DNA of 64,000 nucleotides from Spirochaetota bacterium (GTDB taxonomy: Bacteria > Spirochaetota > Spirochaetia > Treponematales > UBA12059). A model generated the notes under the pieces. That model was not told where the DNA came from, ran no database searches, and was given only the letters and a program-made list of their open reading frames with translations. A program made the position numbers and the translations under genes. The stretch spans positions 1-64,000 of the forward strand of contig JAPLSN010000036.1 of the NCBI GenBank assembly GCA_026398615.1, read 5' to 3'. Positions 25,465-32,730 of this stretch are shown here, one piece after another; the first letter of the stretch is position 1; the number at the start of each line of letters is the position of its first letter.

Positions 25465-27322
25465 TAAAGCACAGCGTATCGTCGAATTCCGAAAGCTCGC
25501 GCGAACCGCCCCGGAAAGCCCCGGCGTCTACATCATGAAGGACGCCGACGGGTCCATCATCTACGTCGGCAAGGCAAAAGTGCTCCGGAACCGCCTTTCC
25601 TCGTACTTTTCGGGCCGGAAGGACGCCAAGACCAGGCTGCTCGTCTCCCGGATCGCATCCATCGAATGGATACTGACGCCCACGGACTACGAAGCCCTGC
25701 TCCTCGAAAACGAATTCATCAAGAAGCACGCTCCCAAGTACAACATAAACCTCAAGGACGGCAAGACCTACCCCGCCATCCGCGTCACGAACGAGGAATT
25801 CCCGCGGGTATTCCGGACCCGCCGCGTCATCGACGACGGCAGCCGGTACTACGGCCCCTTCCCGAGCGCGGAAACCATCGACGCCTATATCGACCTCATC
25901 CGCCGCCTCTTCCCCCTGCGGCGCTGTTTCCGCCTGCGGAAGCGCTCGAGCCCCTGCATGTACTATCACATCGGCCGCTGCCCCGCCCCTTGCTCCGGCC
26001 ACGTCGCCCGCGGGGAGTACATGGAAACCGTGGAGGCCGTCGAGGAGCTCCTCTCCGGCAAGACCGACGAACTCCTGACGCGGCTGCGCACGGAGATGGA
26101 CGGGGCGGCTGCCGGCCTGCGCTTCGAAAAAGCCGCGGAACTGCGCGACGCCGCGGCTGCCGTGGACACCTTCCGGGGCGCGAACAGCGTCATCGATTTC
26201 GATCCCGAGTCGCGCGACTACGCAGCGTGGGCGGTCGAGGGTTCGATGATCACCTTCGTGGTGTTCTCCATGCGGCAGGGGCGCCTTTCTGGACGGGACC
26301 TGTTCCGTTCGCGAGCCTTTGGCACCGAGGAGGAAGCGGTGCACCAGTTCCTCACTTCGTACTACGACGGGACGCGATTGCCTCCGCCCAGGGTGTTCGT
26401 CGCCGCGCCAATCGAGGCGAATGTGGTCGCCCGGTACTTCCTCCGTGAACTCGGGACGGAAACCGCCCTCCTCGTCCCCGACGAGCGCCGGCACGAGGCG
26501 GCCATGGCCATGGCGATCCAGAACGCGCGGGAAGACATACTGAAACGCCGACGCGAAACCGGCGACGCCGAAGCCCTCGAGGAACTGGGAAAGGTACTGG
26601 GACTGCCGGGTATACCGGTCCGCATCGAGGGATTCGACATCGCGCAGCTTTCGGGCAAGCATACGGTCGCGTCGCTCGTATCCTTCCTGAACGGCGTCCC
26701 CGACAGGAAGAACTACCGCTATTTCAAGATCAGGAGTCTCGATGGAGCCATCGACGATTTCGGATCCATCCGCGAAGCGGTCGGCCGCCGCTACCTGCGC
26801 CTCCTCAACGAGGAAGCCGAACTTCCCGATCTCGTCATGGTGGACGGCGGGATAGGGCAGGCCAATGCCGCGCGGGGGGTTCTCGACGACCTGGAGCTCG
26901 ACATCCCGGTCGTGGGCCTCGCCAAGGAAAACGAGGAGCTGTGGCTCCCGGGGCGGAAGGACCCCGTCGTCCTCCCGAAGGATTCCATCGGCCTGCGCGT
27001 CCTCGTGGCCCTGCGCGACGAAACCCACCGCGTGGCCACCGGCCTCAACCAGCGGCTCCGGGGGAAGGAGGTCGGGTTCGGCGTGCTGGAGTCGGTGAAG
27101 GGCATCGGTGCCGCGAAGGCTGCCCGGATCATGCAAACTTTCGGCTCGCTCGCCGCGGTGGCTGAAGCGGAGCCAGCCTACCTTGAGAAGGCGGCAGGCG
27201 TGAGTCGCGAGGCCGCCGACGCCCTGAAGGAAGCCGCGCTCGAAGCCGGCCTGAAGCCGGGCGCCGTCCGCGCGGGGGACGGCAACCCGGCTTCGGCGGG
27301 GGCGCGGGAGGAGTTGTCATGA
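25454..27322 (+). CDS. uvrC: Excinuclease ABC subunit C
   Basis: 622-aa nucleotide-excision repair endonuclease that makes the 3' and 5' incisions after UvrAB damage recognition. GIY-YIG nuclease domain at about 15-95 (SPGVYIMKD, YVGKAKVLRNRL), a cluster of Cys near 155-180 (CMYYHIGRCPAPC), UVR domain at about 200-235, the RNase H-like domain (GFDIAQLSG, PDLVMVDGG) and C-terminal helix-hairpin-helix repeats (LESVKGIGAAKA). Length is normal. Start ATG 25454 sits right after an AT-rich promoter patch and has little leader. The stop overlaps a 35-codon ORF as ATGA. No uvrA or uvrB is nearby. Confidence 0.96.
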   Translation: MGENKAQRIVEFRKLARTAPESPGVYIMKDADGSIIYVGKAKVLRNRLSSYFSGRKDAKTRLLVSRIASIEWILTPTDYEALLLENEFIKKHAPKYNINLKDGKTYPAIRVTNEEFPRVFRTRRVIDDGSRYYGPFPSAETIDAYIDLIRRLFPLRRCFRLRKRSSPCMYYHIGRCPAPCSGHVARGEYMETVEAVEELLSGKTDELLTRLRTEMDGAAAGLRFEKAAELRDAAAAVDTFRGANSVIDFDPESRDYAAWAVEGSMITFVVFSMRQGRLSGRDLFRSRAFGTEEEAVHQFLTSYYDGTRLPPPRVFVAAPIEANVVARYFLRELGTETALLVPDERRHEAAMAMAIQNAREDILKRRRETGDAEALEELGKVLGLPGIPVRIEGFDIAQLSGKHTVASLVSFLNGVPDRKNYRYFKIRSLDGAIDDFGSIREAVGRRYLRLLNEEAELPDLVMVDGGIGQANAARGVLDDLELDIPVVGLAKENEELWLPGRKDPVVLPKDSIGLRVLVALRDETHRVATGLNQRLRGKEVGFGVLESVKGIGAAKAARIMQTFGSLAAVAEAEPAYLEKAAGVSREAADALKEAALEAGLKPGAVRAGDGNPASAGAREELS

Positions 27323-27426
27323 AACAGGCGTTCACCGTGGCAGACATGAGCTGCGGCCATCATCACGGATGCGGGGTACACCCCGGTCTCCGCATGACGG
27401 GAAGAACCGGAAATCCGGGAGCATGA
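27319..27426 (+). CDS. 35-aa Cys/His mini-protein, CopZ-like start
   Basis: Small ORF coding MKQAFTVADMSCGHHHGCG and then a Gly/Arg-rich tail. It has the best binding site of the three-gene run, GGGAGGAG six bases upstream inside uvrC. Its start overlaps the uvrC stop (ATGA), and its stop overlaps the next start (ATGA). The first 14 residues look like a heavy-metal-associated (CopZ/HMA) domain, whose motif is FTVxxMxCxxC; here the second Cys of CxxC is displaced to residue 18 behind His-His-His-Gly. It may be a metal-binding micropeptide or a truncated HMA domain kept for translational coupling. Both are inference. Confidence 0.6.
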   Translation: MKQAFTVADMSCGHHHGCGVHPGLRMTGRTGNPGA

Positions 27427-28490
27427 AAAAACCTTCCCGGGCTACGGGCGACGCCGACCTTCCCGACCGCGACGCGGACGCCCTCTTCCGCCTCCAGCGG
27501 GGACTCACCGGAGACCGCGCCCTCATCGGCGCAGGCTACATGGACGATCCCGAACTTTCCCGCGCCTACCGGCTCTTCTACGGGCCCGTCTCCCGCGCCC
27601 AGGCGGAGCGGGCGTTTTCCGTCGCCGGCCTCAGCCCGCGGTCCGTGCTGGACCTGGGCGCGGGCTCGGGAGCCTTCGCCTCGGCCGCGGCCGACCGGGG
27701 CGCGGTTCGCGTGACGCTCGTCGACTCGAGCCGCCGGGCGCTCGACCTGGCGATGGAAGCCCTGTCCGGTCACGGCATCCCCGCGCCGACGACTGTCGTC
27801 GCCGATCTCTCGTCGGATTTCACGCTGCCAGAGGGCTCCTTCGGGTGCGCGGTCTTCGGGCATTCCCTCAACGAACTCTGGAAAGACGAAGCCGGGAGGA
27901 TCGAAAAACGCGCCGGCCTCGTCGACCGCATATCGAACAACCTGGAATCCGGCGGGACGGTCCTCGTCGTGGAGCCCGCCACCCTGGCCTGCGGCCGTGA
28001 CGCCCTCGCCCTCCGCGACGAGCTGGAACGGCGCGACTGGACCATCATCGCCCCGTGCACGAGGAGTGGCCCCTGCCCCGCCCTCGCCGCGGGCCCGGAA
28101 CAGACCTGCCGCGACGACGTCGAATGGACTCCCCCCGAAACCGTCCGCCTGCTCGCCGCCCGGGTCCGCCTCGACAAGGACATCCTCAAGATGACCTGGT
28201 TCGCCGCATGCAAGCCCGGGGCAGATACCACCCCCGCCGTGAATGCCGACCGGGGAAAAGCGGCATATCGCGTGGTGTCCGAGGGCATGCTCAACAAGGC
28301 CGGCCGCGTACGTTTCCTGATCTGCGGTCCCGGGGGACGCTTCGGCTTTTCGGCGAAACGCGGCGACCAGGCCGCGGGACGGGCGGGCTTCTTCGCGCTC
28401 CGCAGGGGGGATCTCCTGTCAGTGGCCGATCCGGAACCTCGGGAAAACGGATGGGGCTTCGGCCGGTCCACGGTCATCCACCGGCATTGA
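27423..28490 (+). CDS. Rsm22-like SAM-dependent methyltransferase
   Basis: 355 aa. A class I SAM-binding fold is clear: SVLDLGAGSGAFA (about residues 76-88), an acidic residue in VTLVDSS and the VFGHSLNELW stretch. After it comes APCTRSGPCPAL with further Cys, matching the Cys-rich signature of Rsm22 family proteins, which act near small-subunit rRNA and may bind an iron-sulfur cluster or zinc. A small C-terminal beta domain follows. Start ATG 27423 overlaps the mini-ORF stop; its own binding site is poor, so it depends on coupled translation. Target is presumably rRNA, by family knowledge only. Confidence 0.8.
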   Translation: MKKPSRATGDADLPDRDADALFRLQRGLTGDRALIGAGYMDDPELSRAYRLFYGPVSRAQAERAFSVAGLSPRSVLDLGAGSGAFASAAADRGAVRVTLVDSSRRALDLAMEALSGHGIPAPTTVVADLSSDFTLPEGSFGCAVFGHSLNELWKDEAGRIEKRAGLVDRISNNLESGGTVLVVEPATLACGRDALALRDELERRDWTIIAPCTRSGPCPALAAGPEQTCRDDVEWTPPETVRLLAARVRLDKDILKMTWFAACKPGADTTPAVNADRGKAAYRVVSEGMLNKAGRVRFLICGPGGRFGFSAKRGDQAAGRAGFFALRRGDLLSVADPEPRENGWGFGRSTVIHRH

Positions 28491-28501
28491 AACGAAGGCT
28501 C

Positions 28502-28527
28502 GCGCCCAGGTTGCGCAACCTTGGCGC
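28502..28527. other. 26-nt palindrome between methyltransferase and mobB
   Basis: GCGCC / GGCGC arms enclose AGGTT / AACCT with a GCGC loop and one mismatch. It could be a weak terminator (only TTGCG follows) or an operator. A promoter-like TTGCGC (28511-28516) with TAGAGT (28535-28540) overlaps it, which would favour an operator. Confidence 0.4.
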
Positions 28528-28549
28528 TTGCGACTAGAGTTGTGCCCGG

Positions 28550-29335
28550 ATGGACACGCAAACGGTGATCTCGGTGGTCGGCTGGTCCAACACCGGAAAG
28601 ACGACTTTCATAGAACGCGCGGTAAGCCTCCTCTCCCGGCGCGGTCGTGCGTGCGCGGTGATCAAGAACTCCCACAGGGCGCCTGACCGCTTCATGCCCT
28701 TCCCTGACCCTTCCGGGACCGTCAAGTCACCCAAGGATTCGGAACGGTTCTTCGCGGCGGGAGCGGATACCGCCTATCTTTACGACGGCGGCTTCGAGCT
28801 CCGGTATCGCGGTCCGGTACGCATGGATGCGGCTTTTCTGGAACGCTTCTTTCCGGAAGCCGAGTACCTGTTCTGCGAAGGCCCGCGCGTCGAAGGCGCC
28901 CTCGTCGTGGAAGCGGCCGGCGCCGCGACGAAATCCGGGGAAATGAAATTCCCGGGAGATTCCGTCGGCCTCGTCATCGCGGACTCGCCCGAGCTCGCCG
29001 CGGAGCTCGCGGCCGCCGGGCTCGCGACTTTCCCGTCGAACGAGGTCGAGGCGGCGCTCGCGAAACTGGAAGACCTGCGCGCGATACATGAACGGATCGA
29101 CAGGCCGGGCGGCGATCCGCCCGGCACGGCAATTCACGAGGAGGCAGACATGGAACGGGAACTCACAATCACCAGCGGCGGGAAGACTGTGCCGCTCAAC
29201 GATTTCGTGCGAAAGATCGTGCTCAACACGATCCTGGGGCTTTCAGGCTCGCTTTCGGGGATAGACCCGGACGAAGCCCTCGTCATACAGGTGGGCAAGG
29301 GTAAGCCGGGATCGGGAAAGACCGCCGTCTGCTGA
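28550..29335 (+). CDS. mobB: MobB-like P-loop GTPase with C-terminal extension
   Basis: 261 aa. Residues 1-165 match molybdopterin-guanine dinucleotide biosynthesis protein B: Walker A GWSNTGKTT at 11-19, then KNSHRAPD, the acidic FCEGPR region and VVEAAG. An extra module of about 60 residues follows, beginning MERELTITSGGKTVPLNDFVRKI, and ends with a glycine/lysine stretch. MobB helps attach the nucleotide to molybdopterin and is dispensable in many bacteria. No other molybdenum cofactor gene or molybdoenzyme is nearby. The Shine-Dalgarno is poor, and the start at 28550 directly follows a possible promoter. Confidence 0.8.
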   Translation: MDTQTVISVVGWSNTGKTTFIERAVSLLSRRGRACAVIKNSHRAPDRFMPFPDPSGTVKSPKDSERFFAAGADTAYLYDGGFELRYRGPVRMDAAFLERFFPEAEYLFCEGPRVEGALVVEAAGAATKSGEMKFPGDSVGLVIADSPELAAELAAAGLATFPSNEVEAALAKLEDLRAIHERIDRPGGDPPGTAIHEEADMERELTITSGGKTVPLNDFVRKIVLNTILGLSGSLSGIDPDEALVIQVGKGKPGSGKTAVC

Positions 29336-29344
29336 TTCACACGA

Positions 29345-29383
29345 AATCGCGGAGAGCCGCCGGCTTTCTCCACGGCCGCGATT
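29345..29383 (+). terminator. Hairpin after mobB
   Basis: AATCGCGG (29345-29352) pairs with CCGCGATT (29376-29383), with an inner AGAGCC/GGCTTT stem. No T-run follows. Its right arm runs into the -35 box of the next promoter. Confidence 0.45.
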
Positions 29384-29410
29384 GATCGCACAGCGTCGAT
29401 GCACTATGCT
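29382..29410 (+). promoter_or_regulatory. Promoter of the SH3-like lipoprotein gene
   Basis: TTGATC (29382-29387), 17-bp spacer, TATGCT (29405-29410), four of six matches in each box. The leader before ATG 29482 would be about 65 nt. Confidence 0.45.
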
Positions 29411-29481
29411 TTATCTGACACTGTCGGGTGTCCCGGATCGTCAATGGAACGTCATCCAACATCGTATCGGGAGGATCCAAA

Positions 29482-30465
29482 ATGCGTACTTCGTTCCGCC
29501 TTCTCGTCATCGGCTTCGCGCTCATCGCCGCCCTTGCGGCCTGCACCAAGCCCCAACCGGGCGTCCCCGGCACCGGCGAGGAGCCCAAGGTCGAGGCGAC
29601 CAAGCCCCAGGAACAGACCGCCATCGTCCTGCGCAACCTGCTTTCGGTCTGGAAGATGGAAAACGCCATCATCACGTCCAAGACCGACTGGATCGCCTAC
29701 CTCACCCTCGGCGACAAGGTCGTCCTCGCCAACGATAGCCAGGACGTGACCTTCGACGGCGGCAAGGACCCGATCAAGGTCATGAAGATCAAGCTCGAGG
29801 GCGACAAGACCGGCTGGGTCTTCGCCGACTACCTCGGCGCCAACGGGACCCTGTCCGTCGTCATCGACGAGACCTCCGTCCTGTACACCAAACCCGAGGC
29901 GATCAAGGTCACGAGCCAGTCCATACCCCGCGCGCTCGTGGTCATGACGGTGCCCGTCGAAGGATCGGACGAGTTCGCACAGATTCATGGCTATGACCCG
30001 GTCGGACGCATCGCCTTCACGGACGCATACAAGCGCTACATCAAGAAAACCACGGTATCCCCCGACTCGAGCGACGTCCAGGCGGCGATATTCCTCGCGG
30101 TGGCCAAGGCCGAGACCAACGCAGGCAAGAAGGAAAATCTCCTCATCGAGGCGGTCCGCCAGTTCTCGGGAAGCGCCTTCTCCCGCGAACTCACGGCCGC
30201 TCTCGCGGAGGCGAATCCCGACAAGGCGCCGCTCCCGCAGGTGGAATCGGTGGGTATAGCCCTGACCTGCAAGGACGCGGCCGCCAAGATCCACTCAAAA
30301 CCCTTCGTGACCGCCAAGACGGCCGGCGAGGTGCCCGCCGGAGAATCGGTCATCGCCCTCGAAGCCACCATCGACAGCTTCAAGGTCGGCGCCGTCACCG
30401 CCAAATGGTACCGCATCGACGCTCCGGCAGCCGGCTGGATATTCGGAGGCGATTTTACCGAGTAG
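29482..30465 (+). CDS. Lipoprotein with two SH3-like domains
   Basis: 327 aa. The signal peptide ends in the lipobox LAAC with lipidated C21, then a Pro/Glu linker. Two bacterial SH3-like segments are visible, one at about 45-120 (GDKVVL, GWVFADYLG) and one at the end (ESVIALE, KWYRIDAPAAGWIFGGDF), separated by a helical part of about 140 residues. SH3b domains commonly bind peptidoglycan or peptides. Start ATG 29482 has GGGAGGA at 29469-29475; the upstream in-frame ATG does not. It stands alone between its own promoter and a strong terminator. Confidence 0.85.
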   Translation: MRTSFRLLVIGFALIAALAACTKPQPGVPGTGEEPKVEATKPQEQTAIVLRNLLSVWKMENAIITSKTDWIAYLTLGDKVVLANDSQDVTFDGGKDPIKVMKIKLEGDKTGWVFADYLGANGTLSVVIDETSVLYTKPEAIKVTSQSIPRALVVMTVPVEGSDEFAQIHGYDPVGRIAFTDAYKRYIKKTTVSPDSSDVQAAIFLAVAKAETNAGKKENLLIEAVRQFSGSAFSRELTAALAEANPDKAPLPQVESVGIALTCKDAAAKIHSKPFVTAKTAGEVPAGESVIALEATIDSFKVGAVTAKWYRIDAPAAGWIFGGDFTE

Positions 30466-30490
30466 GAACGGGCTGATTCCAGCGTTGACG

Positions 30491-30527
30491 AACGGCGGCC
30501 TTCCCCGGGGATGGCCGCCGTTTCTTT
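30491..30527 (+). terminator. Intrinsic terminator after lipoprotein gene
   Basis: AACGGCGGCC (30491-30500) pairs perfectly with GGCCGCCGTT (30513-30522), followed by TCTTTC. Good stem and T-rich tail. Confidence 0.8.
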
Positions 30528-30677
30528 CGCAAGATGGGGATGCCGCCGTCGATGACTCCTGCATTTTCGCTGTACAATCAGGGCGAACGGTGCTTATGCT
30601 GTCAGGTAGTAACAGCGGCGATCGCAACGATATCGACCCTCGCGGCCGCATCGCTGGAAAGGGACCGAGGTTCCGGG

Positions 30678-32696
30678 ATGACGAACGCGACCCTGCTGTG
30701 GATGATCGCCTTTTCGGGTATGGTCACCTTCGCGCTCCTGTCGCTCTCCGTCGTGGACCAGCGGCGCTCCGGATACTCTTCCGACTGCGGGGATATGCTC
30801 TGGTCCCTCGGCATCCTTACCATCGCGCTCGGATTCGCCGCCCTCGCGACCCAGGGGAAGACTCCGGCATGGATCGGCATCGTGGCCGCGGATGGTTTCC
30901 TGGTCGGCGGCCAGATACTGTACGCCCTGGGCATGCGGCACTTCATAGGGCGACCGCCGCGGATCGCAGTCCATGTGGCTTTTTTCGGTCTCGTCATGGC
31001 GGCGGTCGTGTATTTCACCTTTTTCCGGCCGTCGCCGTCCGCCAGGAACGTCCTCGTCCCGCTCGCCGCGGCTTTCCTCTTCATCGAGACGGGCTGGTCC
31101 TGCATGTCGATCCGGAGCGGATTGCCGGGCATGATACCCGCGGTCGTCGCCTTCGTCTTCTTCGCGTCGGGAGCGGCGCACGCCGCGCGGGCGTTCATCG
31201 GCGTCCTGGCGCCGATCGAGTCGATACTGTCCTACGATCCCGTGAATACGGCTACCTACATGGGCTGGAGCTTCAGCATGATCGGCTGCTCACTCGGTCT
31301 CGTGCTTCTCTGGAACCTCAGGCTCCGCACCGCGGCGCACCGCAACGCCGACCGCTTTCGCTGCTACTTCGACATCCCGCTCGTGGGCATCGGCATCACC
31401 GCTCCCGACCACCGCTGGATCGAAGCCAACGGCAGGCTCTGCAAGATCCTCGGCTACGATCTCCAGGAGCTGTCGCTCACGACGCTGCCCGGACTGGTCC
31501 ACCCCGGCGACCGCGATGCCTGCCTCGCCTGCTACCGGAGCGCACTCGAGGGCAAAGCGGCCGCGACCGAGATACGCTTCATCCGAAAGGACGGGGAAAC
31601 CATCTGGGCCAGCGTCGCGGTGCGCGCCGAGCATAATGCCGACGGCTCAGTGAGTTACCTGGCCTCGGCGGTGCAGGATGTCACCGAGCGGATCAGGACC
31701 GAAAACAGGCTGCGGGAAAGCCACGAGAACATCATGGCCCTCATGGAGACATCGCTGGATGCCGTCCTCATCGTCGATCCGGACGGCGTCATCCTCGAAT
31801 CCAACCGGAAGTTCGCGTCGCGCTACGGCCTCAGCCCCAAGGAAATCGCGGGAACGTCCTATTGGTCCTGGCTGCCCCCAGAAGTCGCGGAATGCAGGGA
31901 AAAGCGCATCGCGAAAATCTTCGCATCGCGAGTCCCGGCCACTTTCGAGGATGCATCGGGCGAGCGCGTCATGGACATTACCGCCTACCCCGTCACCGAC
32001 GGAACGGGCGAGGTCTCCCGGCTGGTCGTCATGGCCAGGGACATCAACGACCGCAAGTTGGCGGGAAAAGCCCTCGAGAACGCCTGCGAGGAAAACGGGA
32101 TGCTCCTGCGGGAACTCCAGCACCGGGTCAAGAACAGCCTCGCCGTCATCGCGGGCTTGATCAGCCTGGAAAGCGGGCGCCAGAAAGACGCGAATACAAG
32201 GCAGACCCTCAATGATCTCGGCAACCGCATTTCCACGCTCGCGTCGCTGTACGACCTGATGTACCGGTCCGGGGAAATCAGGTCGATCAGCCTCGACGAA
32301 TACCTGGGGGAGATCGCCGACGGGCTCATGACCAGTTCGGGCGCCGACGAGAGGGGCATCCACCTGCGTCACGAGCTGGCGCCGCTCAGACTCGACGCGA
32401 AGCGCGCCATCCCGCTCGGGCTCATCGTCAACGAACTCATCACGGACGCGCTCAAGCACGCGTTTCCGGACGGGCGCTCGGGCTCGATCACCCTCACGCT
32501 TCGGAACGTCGACCACCGGGCCATACTCGAGATCGGGGACGACGGCGTGGGGCTGTCTCCCGGCTTCACGCTCGAAGCCGCCGAGGGCTTCGGGCTCAGG
32601 CTCGTCGACGCCCTGAGCGGGCAGATACAGGGTTCGTTCGAATTCGCCGTCGCCCCATCCATCCGCTTCAGGATCAGCCTGCCCCTCGAGGCGTGA
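30678..32696 (+). CDS. Membrane HisKA_2-type sensor histidine kinase
   Basis: 672 aa. The N-terminal ~215 residues form about six or seven membrane helices. Two PAS/PAC domains follow (about 230-355 and 360-480). The kinase core has LLRELQHRVKNSLAVIAGLISLES, the signature of the HisKA_2/HWE-like class, with the His in LQHRVKNSL, and an ATPase domain with NELITDALKHAFP and GDDGVGL. There is no receiver, so it needs a separate partner, which is not adjacent. Start ATG 30678 has GAGG at 30666-30669; a longer frame from 30534 lacks a site. TACAAT at 30573-30578 may be the -10 box. Confidence 0.87.
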   Translation: MTNATLLWMIAFSGMVTFALLSLSVVDQRRSGYSSDCGDMLWSLGILTIALGFAALATQGKTPAWIGIVAADGFLVGGQILYALGMRHFIGRPPRIAVHVAFFGLVMAAVVYFTFFRPSPSARNVLVPLAAAFLFIETGWSCMSIRSGLPGMIPAVVAFVFFASGAAHAARAFIGVLAPIESILSYDPVNTATYMGWSFSMIGCSLGLVLLWNLRLRTAAHRNADRFRCYFDIPLVGIGITAPDHRWIEANGRLCKILGYDLQELSLTTLPGLVHPGDRDACLACYRSALEGKAAATEIRFIRKDGETIWASVAVRAEHNADGSVSYLASAVQDVTERIRTENRLRESHENIMALMETSLDAVLIVDPDGVILESNRKFASRYGLSPKEIAGTSYWSWLPPEVAECREKRIAKIFASRVPATFEDASGERVMDITAYPVTDGTGEVSRLVVMARDINDRKLAGKALENACEENGMLLRELQHRVKNSLAVIAGLISLESGRQKDANTRQTLNDLGNRISTLASLYDLMYRSGEIRSISLDEYLGEIADGLMTSSGADERGIHLRHELAPLRLDAKRAIPLGLIVNELITDALKHAFPDGRSGSITLTLRNVDHRAILEIGDDGVGLSPGFTLEAAEGFGLRLVDALSGQIQGSFEFAVAPSIRFRISLPLEA

Positions 32697-32705
32697 AACG
32701 CCGGC

Positions 32706-32730
32706 GGGGCGACCGTCGTACCGCCCCTAT
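32706..32730. terminator. Bidirectional hairpin between convergent genes
   Basis: GGGGCG (32706-32711) pairs with CGCCCC (32722-32727). It overlaps the stop of the acyl-CoA ligase gene and follows the kinase gene by 10 nt. TATTTCC follows rightward. Confidence 0.45.

Noticed and set aside
28502-28540. Riboswitch before mobB (molybdenum cofactor element)
   Set aside because: The gap is only 59 nt and holds one simple palindrome; a Moco riboswitch needs a longer multi-stem structure.
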